Below are positions 7,796-15,011 of a DNA stretch of 64,000 nucleotides, piece by piece. This DNA is from JANNYA01 sp031422315 (GTDB taxonomy: Bacteria > Pseudomonadota > Gammaproteobacteria > Xanthomonadales > SZUA-5), in contig JANOQN010000066.1 in the NCBI GenBank assembly GCA_031422315.1, forward strand, positions 1-64,000. Direction: 5' to 3'. The translations under genes were made by a program, and so were the position numbers. Within the stretch, counting starts at the first letter, position 1, and every line of letters begins with the position of its first letter. Under the pieces are notes generated by a model, which ran no database searches, was not told where the DNA came from, and was given only the letters and a program-made list of their open reading frames with translations.

Positions 7796-8288
7796 TGACA
7801 CCTCCTGTTGCAATAGTTGAATGTTGATTCAGCGCCTGAAGTCGCACGCCGCTCCCCCTTACCCTTAAAGGAAAAAGGATAAAAGGAAAGGAATCCTTTA
7901 AAGGAGGCTGGAAAAGTTTTGCACCGTATAGATTCGGTGGTTTTAATGGGTTGTCGACCGGGTGCACAAAACGAACCAGCTTCCTCACCGCCTGATTTTT
8001 GTCGAATGTCTCAATGTATACCGGGTATACAAATCCCTCGTTGTCGACCGAGTCGACGAATACCACCACAAAACGAACCAGCTTCCTCACCGCCTGATGT
8101 TTGTCGAATGTCTCAATGTATACCGGGTATACAAATCCCTCGTTGTCGACCGAGTCGACGAATACCACCACAAAAGGAACTAGGTTCCTCACCGCCTGAT
8201 GTTTGTCGAATGTCTCAATGTATACCGGGTATACAAATCCTTCGTTGTTGAGCGAGTCGACGAATGCCACAAAAGGATCCACGTTCAC
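7764..8288 (-). CDS. Repeat-encoded reading frame, coding status doubtful
   Basis: This open frame of 174 codons starts at GTG 8288, overlaps the stop of the replication gene as GTGA, and has GAGGGGA a few bases upstream, so it may be translated. Most of it is three copies of a 34-residue unit (DSVDNEGFVYPVYIETFDKH and on), encoded by the 102-bp repeats. The differences between copies mostly change the protein (K to N, R to P, H to N), while the palindromes in the DNA are unchanged. That argues for a DNA-level function rather than a selected protein. The C-terminal 70 residues look like unselected sequence and overlap the next gene. Confidence 0.3.
   Translation of the reverse strand: MNVDPFVAFVDSLNNEGFVYPVYIETFDKHQAVRNLVPFVVVFVDSVDNEGFVYPVYIETFDKHQAVRKLVRFVVVFVDSVDNEGFVYPVYIETFDKNQAVRKLVRFVHPVDNPLKPPNLYGAKLFQPPLKDSFPFILFPLRVRGSGVRLQALNQHSTIATGGVSDYRCPRSIH
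7951..8260. repeat. Array of about three 102-bp direct repeats with internal palindromes (candidate partition or replication site)
   Basis: Repeat units begin at 7951, 8041, 8143 and 8245; the first unit lacks 12 bases and the last is partial. Each of the three full copies of the core contains the identical 17-bp palindrome TGTATACCGGGTATACA, at 8015-8031, 8117-8133 and 8219-8235, exactly 102 bases apart. A second motif, GTCGACCGAGTCGAC, is intact at 8043-8057 and 8145-8159 and degenerate at the two ends. The array lies between the replication protein gene and the PFL_4669-family gene, a few kilobases from parA and parB. A centromere-like parS, an origin element or an operator are all possible. 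Confidence 0.85.
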
Positions 8289-9292
8289 GAAGTCCCCTCA
8301 GCAACAAACGATTCTGAAAATTGCGCACGCATCATTTGATTCCAATCCGCAAACTTCATTTCGCTGGCAGGCGCACTAGCAACACTCGGCTTCGCAACCG
8401 TAATTTGCCGAGCCTTACGAATACGATCACCCGCTTCTGTGACTACAAACTTCCCAGCCATCGCCCTAACAATGCAACCGCGCAAATACGCAGTCGGCAC
8501 TCGAGCGCCACCCGTTCGCATTATCGCTGCACATTCATCCAATATCGCTTGTGCCAGCTCATCATCACCCAGCATTGCAAGGTCAGATGAAAACGTTTTC
8601 TGCGTGCTTTCCAAAATCTCCGCAGGCCAAATGAGCGCAAGTTCGCGCGCGCCTTGCGCGGTAGTAGTAGAGTTACTATTACTACTACTACGGCGCGCAT
8701 GGGGCGGTAAAAATTCTTTACTGCCCGTTTCATCGGCTTTTACCGGTAGTAAAAATTCTTTACTGCCATTTTGCTTAGGCGGTAAAATTTCTTTACTGCT
8801 AGGCGGTAAAAATTCTTTACTACCGGGCAGTAAAATTTCTTTACTGCCAGCGGTTTCGTCAATCCAGCCATTGCGAACAGCCACAATTCGGGCCAATTTC
8901 CCAACCGTATCGGCTTGGCCTACATATTGCATCACCGTCGCTTCCCAGCTTTTATCGCGCGGGCCGCGCAATTGCGGTGCATCAAAAAGCGCGTAGGACG
9001 ATTGCAAAATCCATCCCTCATCATTGACTTGCTTGGTCACCCGCACATAGGAGGCCAATTCCAGCAATTTGAGCGACCGTGAAACCGTCGGCCGCGATAG
9101 GCCGGCCGCCTCGCATAGGTAATCGTAAGTCGGGTGTACCGGCACGCCCACGCGCGAAACGGTTGCCCGCAGCACCAGCCACAGTACTTTGGCTTGGGGC
9201 GTCAAATCTTTATCGAAGATCAAGCCGGAAGGAACGCTGGTATGCCACGTGCCATGAAAGGCAACCCCAAGCGTTGGGCTTTCCGTGGTCAT
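8285..9292 (-). CDS. STY4528-family ICE replication protein with embedded iterons
   Basis: The protein has 335 residues. Residues about 28-100 form a winged helix-turn-helix (TPQAKVLWLVLRATVSR, then LCEAAGLSRPTVSRSLKLLE with a wing at YVRVTK), as in replication initiators. Residues about 155-210 are a low-complexity linker of repeated SKEFLPP/SKEILPP units and a Ser/Asn/Thr run. A C-terminal domain follows (residues 220-335). The linker repeats are the translation of five 23-bp inverted repeats in the DNA (8703-8848). The ATG at 9292 overlaps the stop of the DUF2857 gene. From family membership and context I infer that it starts replication of the excised element. The layout of DNA-binding domain, iteron-encoded linker and C-terminal domain resembles phage lambda O. 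Confidence 0.8.
   Translation of the reverse strand: MTTESPTLGVAFHGTWHTSVPSGLIFDKDLTPQAKVLWLVLRATVSRVGVPVHPTYDYLCEAAGLSRPTVSRSLKLLELASYVRVTKQVNDEGWILQSSYALFDAPQLRGPRDKSWEATVMQYVGQADTVGKLARIVAVRNGWIDETAGSKEILLPGSKEFLPPSSKEILPPKQNGSKEFLLPVKADETGSKEFLPPHARRSSSNSNSTTTAQGARELALIWPAEILESTQKTFSSDLAMLGDDELAQAILDECAAIMRTGGARVPTAYLRGCIVRAMAGKFVVTEAGDRIRKARQITVAKPSVASAPASEMKFADWNQMMRAQFSESFVAEGTS
8703..8848. repeat. Five 23-bp inverted-repeat iterons inside the replication gene (candidate origin)
   Basis: Copies are at 8703-8725, 8745-8767, 8778-8800, 8802-8824 and 8826-8848. The consensus is arm GGCGGTAAA or GGCAGTAAA, a 5-base AT-rich spacer (AATTC or ATTTC) and arm TTTACTGCC. The last copy is a perfect inverted repeat with 9-bp arms. 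The last three copies are spaced exactly 24 bases start to start, the others 42 and 33; all spacings are multiples of 3, so the frame is kept. A further inverted repeat, GTAGTAGTA / TACTACTAC, lies beside them at 8661-8691. The likely binder is the winged-helix domain of the same gene's product. Confidence 0.85.
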
Positions 9293-9777
9293 CGAACCAC
9301 AGCCCAGAGTGATGTGATCGAATACATAGGATATTGCTGCGCAACATGCAGCAAACGCTCAGCACGCGGCAGCTCTGAAAGCGCCGCCCAGGCTTGGCGA
9401 ATGGTGTCTTGTGTGGGTGCTTCAATTTGCAGCGGTCTGCCGGTGTTGGCAGGCAGCGCCTGGACTTGGCGCTGTACGCGAATTTCGCGTTCTGAAAGCC
9501 CTAAAAACATCTTGATGAGCTCATTGCTCGCACCGCGTGCTAGATATTCGCGCGTGATGTGCCCTAAATCATAAAGCCCTGCTAAGCGCTCGCGCTCAAG
9601 CGTTAGCGAAAAAATCGGTTTGCTGGCCGCGATCGCTAAATCGTCGTCGTCCAATCGAGTAATGCGATCTACGCAGCCATCGGTTAGCCCAAGCCCGCGC
9701 AGTTCTTTGCGCGTGCCAAGATTGTCCGTTTTCAGGCTGGTATAAATCAGCCGTAGTAAATCGTGCGATATGCTCAT
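9289..9777 (-). CDS. DUF2857-family ICE protein
   Basis: The protein has 162 residues from ATG 9777, which overlaps the TGA of parB as ATGA and has GAGG upstream; another ATG lies 6 bases earlier. It is a soluble helical protein with a possible helix-turn-helix-like N-terminal half (LRGLGLTDGCVDRITRLDDDDL, later LGLSEREIRVQRQVQ). DUF2857 is found in the replication/partition blocks of PFGI-1/SPI-7-type elements, and this assignment relies on both the sequence appearance and the gene order. The function is unknown, but regulation of the neighbouring parB or replication gene is possible. Confidence 0.65.
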   Translation of the reverse strand: MSISHDLLRLIYTSLKTDNLGTRKELRGLGLTDGCVDRITRLDDDDLAIAASKPIFSLTLERERLAGLYDLGHITREYLARGASNELIKMFLGLSEREIRVQRQVQALPANTGRPLQIEAPTQDTIRQAWAALSELPRAERLLHVAQQYPMYSITSLWAVVR

Positions 9778-11522
9778 GGCCATTCCTCATCATTTCGGCG
9801 TTCTTGGGCTGCGTCGGGTGCGACAATGTGGGTAAATCGTTTTGGGTATATACGGGCAATGTTTTGCGCGGCGGCCACCAGCGCAATGCGCGCATCACTC
9901 AGCAGCTCCATAGGGGCTAATTCGCCGTTCGTGCGCAGGCAATACACGTACTGGTGCGTACCCCAAGCGTTATCGCCAAACAACATGTAGGAGTGGCTCA
10001 TAGCAGCATGCGGTAAGCGTGCAATCGCCGATTTGATCGCGTTTAGCTTCGGGTCTTGTTCCGTCATTGCACGGCGCCAAATGCTGTTCGCTGGCATGCG
10101 TTCAATCACTTCGGGTAAAAATTGCCCAGTAATGCCGGCGAGAAAATTAAAGGCGTGTGCACCATACTGCGTGGTAGGGGAGGGGTTAGGCTTATCCCAA
10201 TCGGGCGGCGCGTACGGCTCCAAGTAAAAGCCCACGCCTTGATCCCAATCGACCACTAAATTGCGTAAGTTGCTGTTATCGCAAATAAAGCGCACCAGCT
10301 GCCGTACCAGCCCATAGGGATCATCATGGTTGATGCCCATAGCCACGATCTGCCGCAGAACCTCTCGCGGCGTATAGGGCATCAGGCGGCGCTCTGGATC
10401 AGGATCAACCACAGTTGGCCGATGCTGTGCATTGCCATTTTCATCGAGCGGCTGCTCTAGCTGGGCTCGCAAACGCTCAAAGTTCGCTGCCATCGCCGCT
10501 GCGCTATCTGATTTGGCTGGTTCGCGCTTAGGCTCGTAAGGCGCGCTCGGCGCAGGCACTGCCGCTAGCACGCTACTCACTTGGGCTTGGATAGCCTGAG
10601 CGTCTGCCTTTGGATTGCGCCCCATAAACTCCACTGCGCGATTCAGCGCAGCTTGCGACCACTGCAAATGCATACATGCCGCGTTGGAAGCAACGCGTAA
10701 AAGCGCATCGCCATCAAAGCGCACCTTAGTACCCACTTGGCTATCGTAAGCCGCCAAACCGAGGTGAATGCGATCCTCAAGCCCTGGCTTGCCAAATAGC
10801 TCAGCTAAACGGTCGTATGCCACCCAGCGGGGTTTCAAGTCGCGAATTATGTTGCGCGATAGGCTAACCCGAAAGGAATATCGTTCAAAAACAGTGGTTG
10901 CAAAAATATAGAAGTAGTGAGTAATGCGTTGAACAGTGAGTCCAAACGTCGATGCTTTTTGCACAAACCCATCAACACTTAATAGGCTCGCGCCTGAAAG
11001 TTCTCTGTGAAGCTCCACCATTGCTCGTGCCGTGTCCCAAAAACACATATCACCGCGCTGGGTATTTTCGATAATGTGATTCGTGCGTAAGCCGGCTTCG
11101 TTTGTGTAGGCTTGAATCACACACCGCACTGTTTTAAAGCGTTTATCCCCGGTTTCCTGCCAAAGCTCCTTGATCGCATTGAGCCGCGTACCACCGCCAA
11201 ACGACAGCGTGTAGTGCTCCTCGCCTGGTCGCTTAACCACGTAAAACAGCACTTTCCCGAGCCCTTCAGCCGCCAAGCCCTCTTTAATCGCGCCGTACTG
11301 CTCATTAAGCAAAGTACGCGGGTTGTGCTCGTAAACGCGTATGTCATCCACCGCCAGCGTCGTGAATTTATCGTGCTGGGGCGTCTCGTTTTCTGGATCT
11401 GACATTGCGTCTCCGGGCTGGGTGAAATTGGCGCTTTCGCCGAACAAAGCCGCAACCGAATAGTCAATCTTGGTTTTGCCTTTATGTTTGGTTATTGGCG
11501 TAGGCGCGTTCTTAGCGGTCAT
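9774..11522 (-). CDS. parB: ParB-family partition protein of the ICE
   Basis: The protein has 582 residues from ATG 11522, with GGAG upstream, overlapping the end of parA by about 11 bases. The ParB N-terminal domain is visible at about residues 55-160: LAVDDIRVYEHNPRT, then LFYVVKRPGEEHYTLSFGGGTRLNAIKEL and HIIENTQRGDM (box-like motifs of the ParB/Srx fold). A helix-turn-helix region follows (VDGFVQKASTFGLTVQRITHYFYIF). The C-terminal half is long and contains an element-specific domain. The family form is much longer than chromosomal ParB (about 290 residues), as is usual in this class of ICE. It would act with ParA on a DNA site, for which the nearby 102-bp repeats are a candidate. Confidence 0.85.
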   Translation of the reverse strand: MTAKNAPTPITKHKGKTKIDYSVAALFGESANFTQPGDAMSDPENETPQHDKFTTLAVDDIRVYEHNPRTLLNEQYGAIKEGLAAEGLGKVLFYVVKRPGEEHYTLSFGGGTRLNAIKELWQETGDKRFKTVRCVIQAYTNEAGLRTNHIIENTQRGDMCFWDTARAMVELHRELSGASLLSVDGFVQKASTFGLTVQRITHYFYIFATTVFERYSFRVSLSRNIIRDLKPRWVAYDRLAELFGKPGLEDRIHLGLAAYDSQVGTKVRFDGDALLRVASNAACMHLQWSQAALNRAVEFMGRNPKADAQAIQAQVSSVLAAVPAPSAPYEPKREPAKSDSAAAMAANFERLRAQLEQPLDENGNAQHRPTVVDPDPERRLMPYTPREVLRQIVAMGINHDDPYGLVRQLVRFICDNSNLRNLVVDWDQGVGFYLEPYAPPDWDKPNPSPTTQYGAHAFNFLAGITGQFLPEVIERMPANSIWRRAMTEQDPKLNAIKSAIARLPHAAMSHSYMLFGDNAWGTHQYVYCLRTNGELAPMELLSDARIALVAAAQNIARIYPKRFTHIVAPDAAQERRNDEEWP

Positions 11523-12411
11523 AGGCTTGCTCCAAAAGGGTCTTGGCAGTAATCGCATCGTCTAACAAATGCGCGACCCGCCCATGCAGGTGCGGCAGCA
11601 CTTCCCACACCAGCTGGTGCAGGTGCCAGCTCGCGCTTTTTTGGTCATCCAGATGCTTCATAGGCTCATGCCGATGCACGGGTCTGCAACCTGTGGCGGC
11701 CTCGGTGTAGGCTTTCGCTTGAGGAATCACCGTGCTGCACAGCGAAATTCGCCCGCGTGATTGTGTAAACATGTGCCGCATGGCTTCGCTAATCATGCGG
11801 GCGTCGGTGGTGCGGGTTTGTTTCCACACTATTCCCTTGCAAGGCAGGGTCGCCACACGATGGTTCGGCGCGCCCTTCGCATAGCGTGCTAGCAGCCGCT
11901 GTAAATCGTCAATCTGTCGAATTGAAACCGTTTCCGGCAGGATGGGCGATAAAATTAAATCTGCCGGCACTACCGCGATGTCTTGGATTAACCCAGTTGC
12001 GCCTTGGGTATCAATAATCACCAAGTCGTACAAATCACCGTTTTGGATCTCGCGAATCGCCTGTTCCAGCGCGAATTCTGGCTGAAAAGCGCCGCGCAAA
12101 TCGTCAACCGTGGTCTGAAGCTTCGCATCCGCCACGATAACGTCCAAGCCGTTTATTGTGGTTGAAGATATGCATTGCGCAGAGATGTCCCGGTCAGTTA
12201 AAACATGGCTAATCCCGTAAGGCGCCTTATCAGCCAGCGGGAAGAATTTGCTTAACGAAATCTGAGGGTCGCAATCGATCAACAGCACCCGTTGGCCCAA
12301 ATCCGCTGCCAATGCACCCAAGTTCGCGGCTAGCGTAGATTTTCCTACGCCGCCCTTGGTGTTCAATATGCTCACGGTATAAGCCGCACCCGAGCTGGTA
12401 TTTCTTGTCAT
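11512..12411 (-). CDS. parA: ParA-family partition ATPase (Soj-like) of the ICE
   Basis: The protein has 299 residues. The deviant Walker A motif NTKGGVGKSTLAANLG is at about residues 17-32, followed by VLLIDCDPQISLSKFF (Walker A') and DLVIIDTQGA (Walker B). It is a ParA/MinD-type ATPase that would stabilise the element, either by partition of the excised circle or in another way known for ICE Soj proteins. It is the gene nearest the tRNA attachment site, about 50 bases from it, a position typical of PAPI-1/PFGI-1-type elements. The parB start overlaps its end. Confidence 0.9.
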   Translation of the reverse strand: MTRNTSSGAAYTVSILNTKGGVGKSTLAANLGALAADLGQRVLLIDCDPQISLSKFFPLADKAPYGISHVLTDRDISAQCISSTTINGLDVIVADAKLQTTVDDLRGAFQPEFALEQAIREIQNGDLYDLVIIDTQGATGLIQDIAVVPADLILSPILPETVSIRQIDDLQRLLARYAKGAPNHRVATLPCKGIVWKQTRTTDARMISEAMRHMFTQSRGRISLCSTVIPQAKAYTEAATGCRPVHRHEPMKHLDDQKSASWHLHQLVWEVLPHLHGRVAHLLDDAITAKTLLEQAYDR

Positions 12412-12462
12412 CCTATTCCCCTTAGAAGCCGCCCTACACGGCGTTTAGAGGGAAATACGATT

Positions 12463-12482
12463 TGGTGGGCCCACACGGACTT
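12463..12482. other. Probable ICE attachment site (att) at the tRNA 3' end
   Basis: The ICE genes begin immediately beyond the 3' end of the tRNA-Ile2 gene, and parA is the first gene. Elements of this class integrate into the 3' end of tRNA genes, so the last 18-20 bases of the tRNA are the expected crossover core. The second copy should lie at the far end of the element, outside this window. The exact core is inferred, not seen. Confidence 0.5.
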
Positions 12483-12539
12483 GAACCGTGAACCTACGGA
12501 TTATGAGTCCGGCGCTCTAACCAATTGAGCTATGGGCCC
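12463..12539 (-). tRNA. ileX: tRNA-Ile2 (anticodon CAT, lysidine-modified) with encoded CCA
   Basis: On the minus strand the gene reads from GGGCCCATAG to TGGGCCCACCA. The 7-bp acceptor stem GGGCCCA/TGGGCCC, D arm GCTC/GAGC, anticodon loop CTCATAA and T arm with GTTCAAGTC are all visible. The CAT anticodon in the context GACTCATAATCC is that of the isoleucine-AUA tRNA whose C34 is changed to lysidine by TilS, rather than of a methionine tRNA. Automatic tools often call it tRNA-Met. The 3' CCA is encoded. The ICE abuts its 3' end and leaves the gene intact. Confidence 0.93.
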
Positions 12540-12713
12540 TGAAACGTAAACAGTCGATCAAAGCCTTGTCGGTCTTTGACGCCACGCGTTTATCAGCACA
12601 ACAGTTTAACAGCAGTTGATTAAAAAGTTGGCCGTAGAACGCGTCTAGATTCATGCAGGAATTGTAAACTCGCAGCGCTCGCGCAGGTTGCGCAATCAGT
12701 TGGAACAATAATT

Positions 12714-13211
12714 ATGGTTGGAATGCAGATTGTAGAAGGCAGTTATGCGAGCGCGGCTAATGCGAATTTTAGAATTGCGCTGTTGGCATCACGTTTTAAC
12801 GAGTTAGTCGTTAAAGAGCTCATTTCAGGCGCGCATGATTGGCTGATCCGTACGGGCGTGCAATTTGGGAACATAACGGTTGTGCGAGTGCCTGGCGCTT
12901 TTGAGTTAGCGCATATTGCTAGGGAAATCGCGCTTTCCGGCAAAGTGGATGGCATAGTTGCGCTAGGTTGCATTATTCGGGGGGATACTGCGCATTTCGA
13001 ATTCGTCGCGCAGGCCGCCAATGCTGGTTTGCAGCAAGTTAGCGTGGCTACTTCCGTACCGGTGAGTTTTGGCGTGTTAACGGTGGAAAATCTTGACCAA
13101 GCGCTTGCTCGCGCGGGAAGTAAAGCAGGCAATAAAGGCGCAGAGGCGGCGCAAGCAATGTTGGAAGTTTTGAATTTGAAGCTAGCGCTCAAGGCTTGGG
13201 GCCAAGAATGA
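12714..13211 (+). CDS. ribH: 6,7-dimethyl-8-ribityllumazine synthase
   Basis: The 165-residue protein catalyses the next-to-last step of riboflavin synthesis, condensing 5-amino-6-ribitylaminouracil with 3,4-dihydroxybutanone 4-phosphate. Family motifs are visible: IALLASRFNELV near residue 22, VPGAFELAHIAREIALSGKVDGIVALGCIIRGDTAHFEFVA (binding-site residues, with the catalytic His in HFE) and SFGVLTVENLDQALARAG. The length is usual. Its TGA overlaps the ATG of nusB, a conserved pairing in many proteobacteria. A second in-frame ATG 9 bases downstream could also be the start. Confidence 0.95.
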   Translation: MVGMQIVEGSYASAANANFRIALLASRFNELVVKELISGAHDWLIRTGVQFGNITVVRVPGAFELAHIAREIALSGKVDGIVALGCIIRGDTAHFEFVAQAANAGLQQVSVATSVPVSFGVLTVENLDQALARAGSKAGNKGAEAAQAMLEVLNLKLALKAWGQE

Positions 13212-13675
13212 GTGCTCACTCAAAAAAACCAAATAAGCCTGGGCCGTTTGCAGAACGCGCCCGCGCGCGAAAGCGGGCAATGCAAGCCTTGTATCAGTGG
13301 CAAATGACGGGGCAAAGCGCTCGCACCATCGCTGAACAGTTCTTTGAAGAACAAAACATGGACACCACTGACGTGGACTACTTCACTGAGTTGCTGACGG
13401 GCGTGGAGTCAGACGTTGTTGCGATAGATGAAGGATTAACGCCGCTATTAGACCGGCCGATAGCCCAAGTAGATCCTATTGAAAGGGCTATTTTGAGGCT
13501 TGCTAGCTTCGAATTGCGGTCTCGATTGGATGTGCCATTTCGGGTTGTGTTGAACGAAGCTATTGATTTAGCTAAAGAATTTGGGGCGGAAGGTGGTCAC
13601 AGTTACGTCAACGGCGTGTTGGACAAAGCCGCGAGTTTGTGGCGACCGATTGAGCACGAGCTGAAGCCATCGTGA
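13208..13675 (+). CDS. nusB: Transcription antitermination factor NusB
   Basis: The protein has 155 residues from ATG 13208, which overlaps the ribH stop as ATGA. This start is preferred to an upstream TTG inside ribH. NusB pairs with NusE (S10) to bind boxA in rRNA leaders. The family pattern is clear: ERARARKRAMQALYQWQMTG at the N-terminus, then RPIAQVDPIERAILRLASFELRSRLDVPFRVVLNEAIDLAKEFG and SYVNGVLDKAAS. The length is normal. Confidence 0.95.
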   Translation: MSAHSKKPNKPGPFAERARARKRAMQALYQWQMTGQSARTIAEQFFEEQNMDTTDVDYFTELLTGVESDVVAIDEGLTPLLDRPIAQVDPIERAILRLASFELRSRLDVPFRVVLNEAIDLAKEFGAEGGHSYVNGVLDKAASLWRPIEHELKPS

Positions 13676-13896
13676 AGCTATTGTGCGGATCAGAGCGTTA
13701 GCTTAGGAACTTTTGGCTAGCTTAACTCGCCCAAGCGACTTGCGCGGTACGTTAAGCGAAACCGGCATGTCGAACATTTCTCGCTCGCAACCCTTGACCT
13801 ACGTTGTGCATTTGGACACAATGAGGCCATCGCTGATTAGGCGATGCATCTATTTTGAGCGGTCAAAAGCCTAGCTCGCAGCAAAGGAAGTAATTT

Positions 13897-14997
13897 ATGC
13901 AAATGAAAACATCACGTAAGTCTTTTTGGCAGTCTCTTACCGCACTTATCAGTGTGACGCTTATCGTTGGAACAGGTTCTGCACAGACGGTCACTATTGA
14001 TTCTGCGGCTGCGTTGAATCTTCGCACCAGCTTGGATGGTTCGGGCTTGGCTTTGAGTTCAATAAGTATTGATCCGCTGACGGGTAATGCGCAGGTCAGC
14101 ACTACCAGTAATATTTCATCGTGTTCCGGTGGTGGTCAACCGCCTGCAAGGTCGGTATCGGTGAATGCGCCTCAAACCGCGGCCGTTAGCAGTGCAATCA
14201 CCGTGAGCTGGCAAGCAAACAACTTTACTGGAACGACCACTTGTTCGGTCTCATTAAACGCAGGAAGTGCAGTGCCTGCGAGCGGCTGGTCTGGCACCGG
14301 GCTGCCTTATCCAGCTACCTCAAGCCTGTCAGTTACGCTCAATGCGTCACAACCTGCTAGTTATTCCTTTAGAGTGGACTGCTCTGATGGACAAGGCGCG
14401 ACAGGTAGCGCCGTAACCTCGGTCCAAACGCCTGGCGTCGGATGTACTGATCCAGACATAGGCAAATGGCGTGGCGTAGCACTTTCACCGCCTGGTAATC
14501 CGCGAATTTGGGAAACCACTTTTGTAACGGGTGGGCAAACGTTTGTACCGTTTCCAGGTGTTTCGAATACACAGTTCTCGTCTGGCCTCGGAGCAAATTC
14601 CTATGACTCTATGCGATTTACGATTCCTGTCAATGCGCCTGTCGGTGCTCGGTACGATGTTAGCAATTTTGTATCAACGCAATCAGGCGAAGGCGTTTTA
14701 GCGGGTAGCGTTTCTGAGTGCCAAGGCGACTTTCGCGAAAGCGTTCTTACGAACTCGACGACTAGAAGGTTTTGTATTTCTACAGCCGGGGTTGGTGGCG
14801 TTGCAATTGGCACGGTAGTTGATGCTGGACCTGGCCCGTACAACGTTGAGACCTGCGAGGTGGTTCGAGGAAGAAACTATTTCTTTAACACCACTTTTGG
14901 AACAACCTTTGCCCCAGGAAATGGCGCTTACTGTGGCCCTGCCCAGCAAGGCGAGCAGTGCATTTACAAGCTTGAATCTAGAAATTCTCGCCGGTAA
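13897..14997 (+). CDS. Secreted protein of unknown function with a Cys-containing, Ser/Thr-rich body
   Basis: The protein has 366 residues. A ribosome-binding sequence AAGGAAG precedes the ATG. Residues 1-29 are a signal peptide (basic start, hydrophobic core around LTALISVTLIVG, cleavage near GSAQT). Residues about 85-175 look like an immunoglobulin-like or fibronectin-like beta domain (SVNAPQTAAVSSAITVSWQANN and on). The remaining 190 residues include several Cys that may form disulfides. I recognise no named family. It is followed after 14 bases by a periplasmic prolyl isomerase, so the two may be co-expressed. Confidence 0.7.
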   Translation: MQMKTSRKSFWQSLTALISVTLIVGTGSAQTVTIDSAAALNLRTSLDGSGLALSSISIDPLTGNAQVSTTSNISSCSGGGQPPARSVSVNAPQTAAVSSAITVSWQANNFTGTTTCSVSLNAGSAVPASGWSGTGLPYPATSSLSVTLNASQPASYSFRVDCSDGQGATGSAVTSVQTPGVGCTDPDIGKWRGVALSPPGNPRIWETTFVTGGQTFVPFPGVSNTQFSSGLGANSYDSMRFTIPVNAPVGARYDVSNFVSTQSGEGVLAGSVSECQGDFRESVLTNSTTRRFCISTAGVGGVAIGTVVDAGPGPYNVETCEVVRGRNYFFNTTFGTTFAPGNGAYCGPAQQGEQCIYKLESRNSRR

Positions 14998-15011
14998 TTG
15001 AGATTTTGAAT

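Noticed and set aside
7919..8251. The 102-bp repeats as a CRISPR array, or as a plus-strand gene of 110 codons
   Set aside because: Units are far longer than CRISPR repeats, with no unique spacers and no cas genes. The plus-strand frame is open only because the 102-bp period is a multiple of 3, and it lacks a start signal.
12463..12539. tRNA-Met call
   Set aside because: The anticodon CAT is in the sequence context of tRNA-Ile2 (GACTCATAATC), not of elongator or initiator methionine tRNA.
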